A stretch of 35,709 nucleotides of DNA from Minisyncoccota bacterium (GTDB lineage Bacteria > Patescibacteriota > Minisyncoccia > UBA6257 > JAGOQP01): assembly GCA_017991375.1 (NCBI GenBank), contig JAGOQP010000007.1, positions 1-35,709 of the forward strand. Reading direction: 5' to 3'. Under the pieces are notes generated by a model that saw only the letters and a list, made by a program, of their open reading frames with translations, did no database searches and had not been told where the DNA came from. Below are positions 16,710 to 23,292 of this stretch, piece by piece (within the stretch, counting starts at the first letter, position 1; every line of letters starts with the position of its first letter). Made by a program: the position numbers and the translations under genes.

Positions 16710-16911
16710 TGCTTTCCCTTTCTTTCTGTAGCGCGACTCAAATTTTGCTTCGGCCACGACTGCACGCGTGCTTCGTGGTTTTGAGCGAACTTCTTGTTCA
16801 CCCCAAATGTTGCTACGGTGGCACTGTCTCGCCCTCCTTTTTGTGCCGTAGTTGCCCTCGTGCAAACGCACGATAATATAGTGTGCAAATAAAAACAGCC
16901 CAAATGCTGAT
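16710..16911 (-). other. ~200-nt leader with a strong SD and a three-codon ORF
   Basis: Between the promoter and the ATG of the 82-aa gene, the minus strand carries AAAAAGGAGGGCGAGACA followed by GTG CCA CCG TAG. That is an excellent Shine-Dalgarno eight bases from GTG, but the frame is only three codons. Two other frames remain open. The segment could be a leader, or the first gene may start upstream by a non-ATG codon. Confidence 0.35.
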
Positions 16912-16917
16912 GATTTT

Positions 16918-16945
16918 ATTGTATATGAAACATTCAATTTGTCAA
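16918..16945 (-). promoter_or_regulatory. Sigma70-type promoter of the two-gene unit
   Basis: On the minus strand TTGACA (16940-16945) and TACAAT (16918-16923) are separated by 16 bases. Predicted start is near 16911. Confidence 0.75.
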
Positions 16946-17042
16946 ATGATAATAACTCTATTTCATATTCATAAAAAATTTTCCTTTTTCGTTATTAAAA
17001 CTACAAAGGACGCGGCGAAGGGTTATTCCTTGTAAATATAGC

Positions 17043-17102
17043 AACTCTACTTCGCGTAAAGCTGCGTAGAGTTATTTTCACTTTGTTTAATAAAGTGAAA
17101 AT
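17043..17102. repeat. Two adjacent hairpins
   Basis: AACTCTAC/GTAGAGTT (17043-17050 with 17066-17073, with an inner CGC/GCG) is directly followed by ATTTTCACTTT/AAAGTGAAAAT (17074-17084 with 17092-17102). They lie just beyond the terminator of the 434-aa gene. The rest of 16946-17042 shows nothing I can name. Confidence 0.55.
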
Positions 17103-17154
17103 AAAAAAAAGACCCCAGGGGCGGGCACGCGGATGCGTGTCTGCCCCCGGGGTC
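17103..17154 (-). terminator. Terminator of the 434-aa gene
   Basis: A long GC-rich stem (GACCCC..GGGGTC outer, GGGC inner) spans 17111-17154 and is followed on the minus strand by eight T. It starts 20 bases after the stop codon. Confidence 0.88.
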
Positions 17155-17173
17155 AGTGTGCTGCAAGCGTCGG

Positions 17174-18478
17174 TCAGGCAACGCTCTTGTTGCGCCGTCG
17201 CTCGACCGACGAGAGCTTGGAGAAGAGGACTCGGAGCATCGCTCCGAGGGGGTACTTGAGCCCCTCGAACTTCTCCCCCGGGTTTGCGAGGATTCGGTTC
17301 TCGCTGTCGGCGGGGAAGATCTCCTCGGGTCCTTCGACGACCCGAATCGCTCCCTCCTCATCCCTCTCTGCGAGGAACACGATCGACTCGAAGAGTCGAT
17401 CGTTGATGCTCCATTCGTCGAGCCTGATCTCGGCGATGCCCACGGCGCCGCGGAGCACGAAGTCGAAGACCGAGACGGTCGTCTTGGCCTGCCGCTCCTC
17501 CCTCTCTTCCGCGGCGAGCTTCGCCCGAAGCTCGCACTCGTAGCCGGCCCGAAGCGCGGCATGGAAACCGCACAATGCGCCGTAGAGATGCGGCTCCAGG
17601 AAGAACGGCAGTTCCAGCCGTTCGTGCCGAAGCGAGCTGACGGTGACGTGAAGATCGGCATCCCGGACAGTCCTGGTCATGTAGGACAGACGGGACGTTG
17701 CGGCCACCGGGAAGATCCTGCCACCCTCCACGCGAACACGGATGTGTCCGGACGGACGCCACTTGTCGCCCGACTTGTAGGATGGCACGAAGAGAACGGC
17801 CTCCCCGCCCTGCTCGAGAATCTCGAGGAAGGTCTGAGTGACCCCCTCTCGAAGAGCAACGGTCTCCGCCTCTCTTACCAACTTCTCTGAGGCCTCAACC
17901 TCCGTGGCGAATGCCCGAAGGGCGCTCGCCACTTCGTCGTAGCCGTGGACAGCTGCCACGGCCTTTCTGGCCCACTTGCTGTCCGGCATGGTGACTGGCG
18001 CCCAAACGACTCCCGTCGATGGCGATTCGTCGCCCATCATCCGAAGAGCCCCGACTGCCAGCCCAACCGTGGCCAGATGGTTGAGCCCCGTTGAGGTCCT
18101 CGGGAACTCCCTGACCATCACCTGGAACACTGCCTTCGCCAACTCCTGGCGAGCGGCGAGTGGAATGGTCGGGTCGGTGATCGCGCCGATCACCGTCTTC
18201 TCGTCGGCATCCACACTCTCTCGCGCGTACGAGAGGGCGTCCGAACGAAGCAGCCCAGCGATCGCCACGATGAAATCGGCGATCTGAGCAGCGAGAGCCT
18301 TCACTCCCGCCTTGAGTGCCTCGAGGTCTGCCACGTTCTTGCTCTTGGGCGTGCCCAACTTGGGCAGCCCTGAGCTGGAAGGAAGATCGATCTCCGCCGT
18401 TGCGCTAGCAACGGCATCGGCGAAAGACAACGTGGTGGGCCTCGGCTTACGTGCGGACATTGGCTTACGTGCGGACAT
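17174..18478 (-). CDS. 434-aa protein of unknown function, GC-rich
   Basis: Unrecognised 434-aa protein. Residues ~20-230 look alpha-helical and Ala-rich (ADLEALKAGVKALAAQIADF; EVASALRAFATEVEASEKLV). Residues ~240-400 look mixed alpha/beta (GEAVLFVPSYKSGDKWRPSG; GIAEIRLDEWSINDRLFESI). There is no signal peptide or membrane helix. The N-terminus repeats MSARKP twice in tandem through an 18-base duplication, so two start codons exist (18478 and 18460). Sampled lines count 62-67% G+C, against about 42-47% for metabolic genes, which suggests acquisition. It is a single-gene unit with a consensus promoter, a ~145-base leader and a terminator. Confidence 0.72.
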   Translation of the reverse strand: MSARKPMSARKPRPTTLSFADAVASATAEIDLPSSSGLPKLGTPKSKNVADLEALKAGVKALAAQIADFIVAIAGLLRSDALSYARESVDADEKTVIGAITDPTIPLAARQELAKAVFQVMVREFPRTSTGLNHLATVGLAVGALRMMGDESPSTGVVWAPVTMPDSKWARKAVAAVHGYDEVASALRAFATEVEASEKLVREAETVALREGVTQTFLEILEQGGEAVLFVPSYKSGDKWRPSGHIRVRVEGGRIFPVAATSRLSYMTRTVRDADLHVTVSSLRHERLELPFFLEPHLYGALCGFHAALRAGYECELRAKLAAEEREERQAKTTVSVFDFVLRGAVGIAEIRLDEWSINDRLFESIVFLAERDEEGAIRVVEGPEEIFPADSENRILANPGEKFEGLKYPLGAMLRVLFSKLSSVERRRNKSVA

Positions 18479-18496
18479 TTTATTTTCCTTTCCGTG

Positions 18497-18513
18497 TCGC
18501 CCAATGGGCGACT
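18497..18513 (-). promoter_or_regulatory. Leader hairpin before the 434-aa gene
   Basis: GTCGCCCA/TGGGCGAC inverted repeat in the 5' leader, about 20 bases before the ATG and directly upstream of the purine-rich ACGGAAAGGAAAAT. It could influence ribosome access. Confidence 0.4.
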
Positions 18514-18630
18514 TTTTGTGCTACGTTAGCAAAAGAAAAAATAAATCCACCAAAACTCAAAAAAGACGGTATCCTCCTCTCCTTTTTTTAGTTTTCAACA
18601 AGCTGGCCTATTCCAACTTGTACTAGGTAC

Positions 18631-18659
18631 ATTATACACCAATAAAAACGCCTTGTCAA
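18631..18659 (-). promoter_or_regulatory. Perfect consensus sigma70 promoter of the 434-aa gene
   Basis: On the minus strand TTGACA (18654-18659) and TATAAT (18631-18636) are spaced exactly 17 bases apart. Predicted start is near 18624. The -35 box lies within the 3' arm of the upstream gene's terminator. Confidence 0.88.
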
Positions 18660-18674
18660 GTGATGACAAGGCGC
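18648..18674 (-). terminator. Terminator of the beta-CASP nuclease gene, overlapping a promoter
   Basis: CGCCTTGTCA/TGACAAGGCG, 10-bp stem with a five-base loop, followed on the minus strand by TTTTTATT. It starts 23 bases after the nuclease stop. Confidence 0.85.
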
Positions 18675-18696
18675 GTACACTGCCTCAATTAAAGAG

Positions 18697-20223
18697 CTAC
18701 AAAACGTAAGGAGTACCCATTCGAGCAACGACCGCCTTGTGTCCAACCCTATCCTTAAGAATTGCCAAATCGCTCTTGCCCCCATGAACGAGAAAAACAC
18801 GTTCTGCCGGATTCAATCGCTCAACCATTTGAACGATATCCAGTCCTGGCGCATGAGCTGAGATAGGAAGCTGGACAACGCGAGCCGATACATCTACCAC
18901 CTTTGTCCCCACAGTAAGCTTCATCGATGAGCGTCCTTTTTGAGCAAGACGTGCCCCAGGAGTCTGGGGTTCTTGGAAAGATACTAGTGCTACGAGGGTG
19001 TTTCTCTGCCCACCCCAAGCCTGCACAAAATAGGACGACCGCCCACCAAGAAGCATTCCATGGGGGGCAACTACCACACACGGAGCATCGCTGTGGACGA
19101 TCACTTCGCGATGCCGATCATCAACAATAAAATGCTCTCTGACCGATGGATCAATCACTCCGTGATTGATGTAGATTTCGGCGACGTTCCGAGCGGCCCC
19201 ATCGATCCAAACTGGATACTGATCGACAATCCCGTGTCGCTTGAGAATCGCAAACACCTCTTGCGATCTCCCAATTTGAAACGCGGGGATAATGACTTTT
19301 CCGCCAATACGAAGATGTTGCAATACCACGGAAACGAGCGAGCGAGCTGCCTCGTCGTACGTTGATGCATTCTTTGCTCCGTATGTTCCCTCGGCGAGAA
19401 CATAATCAATCATCCCGATTTCCGCATTCCCAAGTAATGGAGCTCCCCTCAAGATGTTTTGATCGTGGAAGCAAATGTCCGACGAGACAAACACTGAGAC
19501 GGTTTTCCCATCTCTGATGGACAATTTCAAACTTACTGCACCAGGCACGTGTCCTGCTGGAAAAAAAGAGATTGAAAAAAGACCAAGGTCGATCTGCTCA
19601 TACTCAAAAACAGTTGTGATTCGAGACTTTGTCGCCTCAATATCACCCCTGGAGTAGAGAACTGGCAATTTCTCAGCTTTTGCAAAACCGAGATACTGTT
19701 CCCAGCTCCACAGGCTCACATCGCGAGTGATGGGCGTCATAAAAATTCGCGCGTCAGGAAAAAGCTTGCTGATCATTGGAATTGCACCCGCGTGATCAGC
19801 GTGACTGTGAGTGACAATAACGCAAAGATCCTTGAGTCCAAGAGAGTGCAAATAACCAACATTCGGAATGAATGCTCCAGCGCTTTCAAGAATCACCTCT
19901 TGAGCTGTTTTCCCTTGAAACCGCGCAAGCGAAGACCGAGGAAGTTTTGGAAGACTTAGTTCGCCAAAAGAGGTGCGTTCCATTGGCACCTCGCGATCAA
20001 AGTCATCTCCCTCGTCACCCTCTTTTCCAAAACGTCCAGAAACACCAACATCCACCAAAAGTCCATGTCTGCCTTTTTGATCTTCGGTGACAAAAAGATA
20101 CGCGCTTGCGCCGATTTTCTCAGCGCCACCAAGAGGAATGAATGTGATCACTGTAGCCTCCTTTTGCTCTTCTTGTATTTCAAAGAGCTGTTTGATGGGG
20201 TCTAATACCACACCCCTTATCAT
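18697..20223 (-). CDS. Beta-CASP metallo-beta-lactamase ribonuclease (CPSF/Ysh1-like)
   Basis: A 508-aa cytoplasmic zinc nuclease. Metallo-beta-lactamase motifs are LVDVGVSG, THSHADHAGAIPMI (the HxHxDH metal motif), FFPAGHVPGAVSL and VFVSSDI. The beta-CASP insert shows LAEGTYGAKN and GGKVIIPAFQIGRSQEV. The late motifs are LPISAHAPGLDIVQM and VFLVHGG. The HGG end and SAHA motif resemble CPSF73-type proteins more than RNase J. The expected role is RNA processing or decay. An acidic insertion (GKEGDEGDDFDREV) follows the first motif. The gene forms its own unit, with a promoter at 20228-20256 and a terminator at 18648-18674. The predicted transcript start coincides with the ATG. Confidence 0.87.
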   Translation of the reverse strand: MIRGVVLDPIKQLFEIQEEQKEATVITFIPLGGAEKIGASAYLFVTEDQKGRHGLLVDVGVSGRFGKEGDEGDDFDREVPMERTSFGELSLPKLPRSSLARFQGKTAQEVILESAGAFIPNVGYLHSLGLKDLCVIVTHSHADHAGAIPMISKLFPDARIFMTPITRDVSLWSWEQYLGFAKAEKLPVLYSRGDIEATKSRITTVFEYEQIDLGLFSISFFPAGHVPGAVSLKLSIRDGKTVSVFVSSDICFHDQNILRGAPLLGNAEIGMIDYVLAEGTYGAKNASTYDEAARSLVSVVLQHLRIGGKVIIPAFQIGRSQEVFAILKRHGIVDQYPVWIDGAARNVAEIYINHGVIDPSVREHFIVDDRHREVIVHSDAPCVVVAPHGMLLGGRSSYFVQAWGGQRNTLVALVSFQEPQTPGARLAQKGRSSMKLTVGTKVVDVSARVVQLPISAHAPGLDIVQMVERLNPAERVFLVHGGKSDLAILKDRVGHKAVVARMGTPYVL

Positions 20224-20227
20224 ACAT

Positions 20228-20256
20228 AACCTAACAGATTTGTATTATTGTGTCAA
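20228..20256 (-). promoter_or_regulatory. Promoter of the nuclease gene, apparently leaderless
   Basis: On the minus strand TTGACA (20251-20256), 17 bases, TAGGTT (20228-20233). Transcription would start near 20221-20223, at the ATG itself. Confidence 0.65.
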
Positions 20257-20296
20257 TACCAAAAAAATGCCCCTAAAAATAGGAGGATGTTTTAAT

Positions 20297-20329
20297 TGGT
20301 GCGCGGGAGAGGAATCTCACGTCGTCCTT
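20297..20329 (-). pseudogene. Degraded 3' end of a tRNA-Leu (attachment-site-like)
   Basis: On the minus strand AAGGACGACGTGAGA then TTCCTCTCCCGCGCACCA matches the variable arm, T arm, acceptor strand and CCA of the intact tRNA-Leu at 21564-21650. A 17-base exact block (TCCTCTCCCGCGCACCA) is in the same orientation. The T-loop GTTCAAA is lost. It is 1.2 kb downstream of the intact tRNA's 3' end. Confidence 0.65.
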
Positions 20330-20364
20330 CATATACATTCAGGACTCTTTCAAAACCCTCGGTT

Positions 20365-20687
20365 TTTCCGCCTGAGGCGGACTATACGGGAAACTGCTAG
20401 TTTCCCGTTCCTGGGTGTAGTGCTATCGCATACGCGATGATGCAACACCCGTTGAAACCGTTGGTTTCAACCCCCTTCCTGATTCAATTCTCTAGCCAAC
20501 ACACAGAAAATCATCTCATCGTAAGACGAGATAATTTTCTGTGCAGTATTCTTGAATTAGTCCGAACGCATTTCGCCGCCTGCGGCGGCGAGGAACCCCC
20601 CGCGAATTCGGAGCGGCTTCGCCGCGAGATTTAACAATTTCCAATTTTTCTTTGGCGGCAATTCAATCCAAGAATTCGCAAAGCGAA
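20365..20687. repeat. Array of eight consecutive hairpins, no gene
   Basis: Inverted repeats follow one another closely. They are TCCGCC/GGCGGA (20367-20381) and ACGGGAAACT/AGTTTCCCGT (20386-20408). Next are GGGTGT..ATCGC/GCGAT..ACACCC (20413-20450) and GTTGAAACC/GGTTTCAAC (20451-20471). Then CACAGAAAAT..ATCTC/GAGAT..ATTTTCTGTG (20502-20543) and CGCCGCC/GGCGGCG (20574-20590). Last are GCGGC/GCCGC (20613-20625) and ATTCGC/GCGAAT (20673-20687). No plausible coding frame crosses the region, and the stems do not share one sequence. Confidence 0.7.
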
Positions 20688-20731
20688 TACCTAAATAATA
20701 AAGAATTTTTATGAAAATTACAATGATTTTA

Positions 20732-20776
20732 GAAAAAAATAGAGCCCCGAGCGAAAACGTGTTTCGCAAGGGGCTC
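20732..20776 (-). terminator. Terminator of the 138-aa gene
   Basis: GAGCCCC/GGGGCTC outer stem with inner GCGAAA/TTTCGC (20742-20776), followed on the minus strand by TATTTTTTTC. It starts 39 bases after the stop codon. Confidence 0.85.
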
Positions 20777-20815
20777 GTGATTGGCCGCGCACTACTCTCA
20801 TGGAGTTTCCTCCAT

Positions 20816-21232
20816 CTAGTAGATGAGCATGGCCGCTCGGATGCCGTGTGTGGTGAGACAGACGTCCGCGTTGTCGAGAAGACACGTGAGCCGCTTCTTG
20901 AGCTCCTTCTGCCACCCGATGTCTTCGGGAAGGTTTGGGAGCATCTCACGCAGGCGAGCGAGGTGCTGCTTGCGCGGCTCGAGAAGGATGTACCGCTGGT
21001 TCTCGCTCCCCTCGCAAAGTTCGAGGAACGCACCCCGCGTCATCTTGTTCATCGCCCGCACACCAGAGATGTTGAGGCCGAGGTAGCCGATCGAGAGGTC
21101 GTCCTCGCCATTCGTGTCGAGCAGAACGACTCCTTCCTTCGGATCGTCCACGTCCGGCTCGTCCTTGAACAACTCGTGCATGTAGCCGTCCTTTCCGAAG
21201 GGAACGACCGCGAAACCGAATTCCATGCTCAT
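20816..21232 (-). CDS. 138-aa protein of unknown function, GC-rich
   Basis: Unrecognised soluble protein. The N-terminal half is acidic (FKDEPDVDDPKEGVVLLDTN, then GEDDL). The C-terminal half is helical and basic (QHLARLREMLPNLPEDIGWQ, then KELKKRL), with three cysteines in all. No signal peptide. The ATG at 21232 is preceded by AAAGGAGA at a spacing of about seven bases, a strong ribosome binding site. A near-consensus promoter and a terminator frame it as a single-gene unit. A sampled line counts 58% G+C. It lies between an intact tRNA-Leu 3' end and a degraded copy of that end, so it may have arrived with a small integrated element. Confidence 0.68.
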   Translation of the reverse strand: MSMEFGFAVVPFGKDGYMHELFKDEPDVDDPKEGVVLLDTNGEDDLSIGYLGLNISGVRAMNKMTRGAFLELCEGSENQRYILLEPRKQHLARLREMLPNLPEDIGWQKELKKRLTCLLDNADVCLTTHGIRAAMLIY

Positions 21233-21269
21233 CGTATGTCTCCTTTCAGTGTTTGGATTTTGAGGTTAC

Positions 21270-21322
21270 TTCACGCAGTTTTACCAATAAAACAGCGGGA
21301 ATTACAGGCAAAACTGCGTGAA
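21270..21322 (-). promoter_or_regulatory. Leader inverted repeat of the 138-aa gene
   Basis: 13-base perfect arms TTCACGCAGTTTT/AAAACTGCGTGAA (21270-21282 with 21310-21322) enclose 27 bases, within the predicted 5' leader. It could be an RNA control element or an operator-like site. Confidence 0.5.
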
Positions 21323-21358
21323 ATACCGTATTGGAAAGAGCTGTATTTTTCTGTCTAT

Positions 21359-21387
21359 AGTATAGCAGATTGCATCGTGTCTGTCAA
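21359..21387 (-). promoter_or_regulatory. Near-consensus promoter of the 138-aa gene
   Basis: On the minus strand TTGACA (21382-21387), 17 bases, TATACT (21359-21364). Predicted start is near 21352, giving a ~120-base leader. Confidence 0.82.
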
Positions 21388-21515
21388 GCCCTCGTGGGCA
21401 TCAAAAAAGACCTCTGTTTTAGGCCTATTTTCAACACTTTTCTTGATTAAAAATTTTTCTTTTCTTCTTTCAAAATCGCCAATTCGTTTTTGCCCCGAAA
21501 ATTCAATACAAACTG

Positions 21516-21538
21516 GCCGCCGAGCGAAGCGAGGCGGC
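21516..21538. repeat. GC-rich hairpin after tRNA-Leu
   Basis: GCCGCC/GGCGGC arms around GAGCGAAGCGA, 26 bases past the tRNA 3' end. It may stop tRNA transcription, but no clean T-tract follows. The rest of 21388-21515 is AT-rich with nothing recognised. Confidence 0.5.
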
Positions 21539-21563
21539 TTCCTCTGGCTTGCTATTTCCGAAA

Positions 21564-21650
21564 TGGTGCGCGGGAGAGGATTTGAACCTCCACGTCCTTG
21601 CGGACACTAGCACCTCAAGCTAGCCTGGCTACCAGTTACAGCACCCGCGC
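21564..21650 (-). tRNA. tRNA-Leu (GAG)
   Basis: An 87-nt class II tRNA including an encoded CCA. Acceptor GCGCGGG pairs with CCCGCGC. The anticodon stem CTAGC/GCTAG holds loop TTGAGGT, giving anticodon GAG. Variable arm GTCC-GCAA-GGAC. T arm GGAGG-TTCAAAT-CCTCT. The 5' end directly abuts the stop codon of the LAGLIDADG gene. Confidence 0.95.
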
Positions 21651-22331
21651 TCATATTTTTATGCTCTCAACACTAAGAGCTCTTTCAATCTTCTTTCTCT
21701 TTCGCGAAAGACACACTACATTCTTATCATAGAACATAGCCGAAATCAATCTAACCGACTCTTTTTTCCCATATTTAAGCTGAAACACTGAACCATGAAC
21801 ACTTGTGGTGATATGCCCACGTATTCCGAGAAACTTTTCCAATTCACCCCGTATCCACATAACATGAGAATTACTTGCCGAAATAAATTCCATATACCAC
21901 ATAAAACTAGACCTCCAACGATGATCCCAATATGAATAAAATGTTCCATCTCCATCAAATTCGCCTCTTAAAAAATCATATAAATAAGCTGATGGTATAT
22001 CAATCGTGCTTATTGTTTTTGACTTCGCTTGCGTTATACCTATAGATACAAGGAATCGATAGAATGAAACGTCTCCAATTTGAATCGTGTAATATCTTCT
22101 TATTGACTCCCCTCCTCTTGCTTTTTTGCCAACCTTGTTTTGTATTCCGAGACATTTTTTAAAATTATCTATCATCTCTTTGTCTTTTGAGGTCAGATTA
22201 ATATGTCTTCCGTCAGAAGATAAGTTACCATCGGTAGCGAGTAATCCAATCGCATATGCGAATTTTGGTGACCATTGTATATTAATCTTATTAAGTGGAT
22301 TCATATAGTTTCTATAAACATAATATATCAT
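21651..22331 (-). CDS. LAGLIDADG homing endonuclease
   Basis: A 226-aa protein with two LAGLIDADG helices: AYAIGLLATDGNL (~25-37) and LYDFLRGEFDGDGTF (~117-131). Each carries the catalytic acidic residue (Asp in TDG, Asp in DGDG). Such single-chain enzymes make site-specific double-strand breaks and spread their own genes. The TGA stop (21653-21651) is directly followed by the first base of tRNA-Leu. It is not within an intron of that tRNA, which is contiguous. The composition is AT-rich, unlike the GC-rich genes on the other side of the tRNA. An internal ATG (MNPLNKINIQW) is an alternative start. Confidence 0.88.
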   Translation of the reverse strand: MIYYVYRNYMNPLNKINIQWSPKFAYAIGLLATDGNLSSDGRHINLTSKDKEMIDNFKKCLGIQNKVGKKARGGESIRRYYTIQIGDVSFYRFLVSIGITQAKSKTISTIDIPSAYLYDFLRGEFDGDGTFYSYWDHRWRSSFMWYMEFISASNSHVMWIRGELEKFLGIRGHITTSVHGSVFQLKYGKKESVRLISAMFYDKNVVCLSRKRKKIERALSVESIKI

Positions 22332-22387
22332 CTTTATTATTTTCCCTCAAGGTAGTAGCGTATACCAAATATTACTATATTATTAAT

Positions 22388-22411
22388 ATAAAATCCCCAA
22401 TGTTTATTGGG
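22388..22411 (-). terminator. Terminator after rplS
   Basis: CCCAAT-GTTT-ATTGGG hairpin (22396-22411). On the minus strand GGATTTTA follows, and on the plus strand AATTTTTT follows. It is 21 bases past the rplS stop. Confidence 0.65.
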
Positions 22412-22431
22412 AATTTTTTCACACATTCTAT

Positions 22432-22755
22432 TTACACGGCAACACCAATCTTCTGACGAGATTTTTTCTTTGAAACCGTGCGCACATAATACAGTTTTGA
22501 ACGGCCTACTTTTTTCGGTGATGAGATAACTTTTACCGAAGCTATATTCGGAGAGTTAAAAGGATACACTTTCTCAACTCCTACTCCCCCAACCATAGAT
22601 CGAACAGTAAATGTGGCGCCCTTTTGCGATCCATGTTTGCGCGCCAAAACAATACCTTTAAACACGCTGGTGCGTTCCTTATCTTTTTCTCTGATGCGTT
22701 CGGTAACCGCAATGTGTGCTCCCGATTTAATTTGATCCATTAATTCCTTTGTCAT
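22432..22755 (-). CDS. rplS: 50S ribosomal protein bL19
   Basis: A 107-aa large-subunit protein at the 30S/50S interface. It shows the L19 core: FKGIVLARKHGSQKGATFTV, SMVGGVGVEKVYPFNSPNIA and KVGRSKLYYVR. It is slightly shorter than the ~115-aa E. coli protein. ATG at 22755 is preceded by AGGAGATATT, a clear ribosome binding site. It stands alone between the endonuclease gene and the coiled-coil operon, with its own terminator. Confidence 0.95.
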   Translation of the reverse strand: MTKELMDQIKSGAHIAVTERIREKDKERTSVFKGIVLARKHGSQKGATFTVRSMVGGVGVEKVYPFNSPNIASVKVISSPKKVGRSKLYYVRTVSKKKSRQKIGVAV

Positions 22756-22886
22756 AATATCTCCTGCTTATATTTAGAGTAGAAACATCCTACTACACAA
22801 AAACACCACAGTCAACCTTCTCGAGATGGCGCGCGTTTATCATTCATACACTCCTACCACGCCCAGACATAACCACTAATCCCTTA

Positions 22887-22922
22887 CACCACAAATCTCC
22901 ACGATCGTGGAGATTTGTGGTG
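22887..22922. repeat. Perfect 36-base palindrome, core CACGATCGTG
   Basis: Two 18-base arms (CACCACAAATCTCCACGA and its complement) without a spacer, in the intergenic region between rplS and the 96-aa gene. No T-tract follows on either strand. The core is identical to that of 2417-2450. Confidence 0.75.
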
Positions 22923-22996
22923 GGTATGTATCAGGACAAAAAACTCAACTCACTGGCTTTCTATTTCTATTTTTAAAACTTTTTGACCCCTCTCGC

Positions 22997-23287
22997 CTAC
23001 GCTTGTCCATCTTTTCTTTTTGAAGCAGTCCCTTCTACCAAGTCCGCCAAATACGAAAGCGACCGCGCGTCAAGTTCGTCAATAGTATCTTGCTCTTCTT
23101 TTTCTATGTGTTTGGTAGCACGCGCAATTCCCTTCTCATAGTCGGCAACTCTTTTGCCTAATTCTTTAATTTCCTTTTCAACCACCTCAAACTCGGCGCA
23201 ACAAAGCTCAATTTCTTTTTGCAATTTTTCTACGCGCGTCAAATTATCTTGATCGCTGGATATATTATGTGATGACGTGTGATTCAT
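22997..23287 (-). CDS. 96-aa coiled-coil protein
   Basis: Small soluble protein of unknown function. Residues ~17-70 form a charged coiled coil (RVEKLQKEIELCCAEFEVVE, KEIKELGKRV). The tail reads SYLADLVEGTASKRKDGQA. It starts with ATG five bases after the stop of the 1099-aa gene, so the two are very likely co-transcribed and may act together. No domain recognised. Confidence 0.65.
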   Translation of the reverse strand: MNHTSSHNISSDQDNLTRVEKLQKEIELCCAEFEVVEKEIKELGKRVADYEKGIARATKHIEKEEQDTIDELDARSLSYLADLVEGTASKRKDGQA

Positions 23288-23292
23288 ATAAA

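Noticed and set aside
17156-17890. A 244-codon plus-strand open frame opposite the 434-aa gene
   Set aside because: Open frames on the opposite strand are expected in GC-rich coding DNA. There is no ribosome binding site, and it begins inside the terminator region of the real gene.
20711-21610. A 299-codon plus-strand open frame opposite the 138-aa gene and tRNA-Leu
   Set aside because: It crosses a terminator, a promoter and a tRNA on the other strand and has no recognisable protein features. The minus-strand gene has promoter, SD and terminator.
21564-22331. Endonuclease inside a tRNA-Leu intron
   Set aside because: The tRNA folds completely from contiguous sequence, and the endonuclease gene lies wholly outside it.
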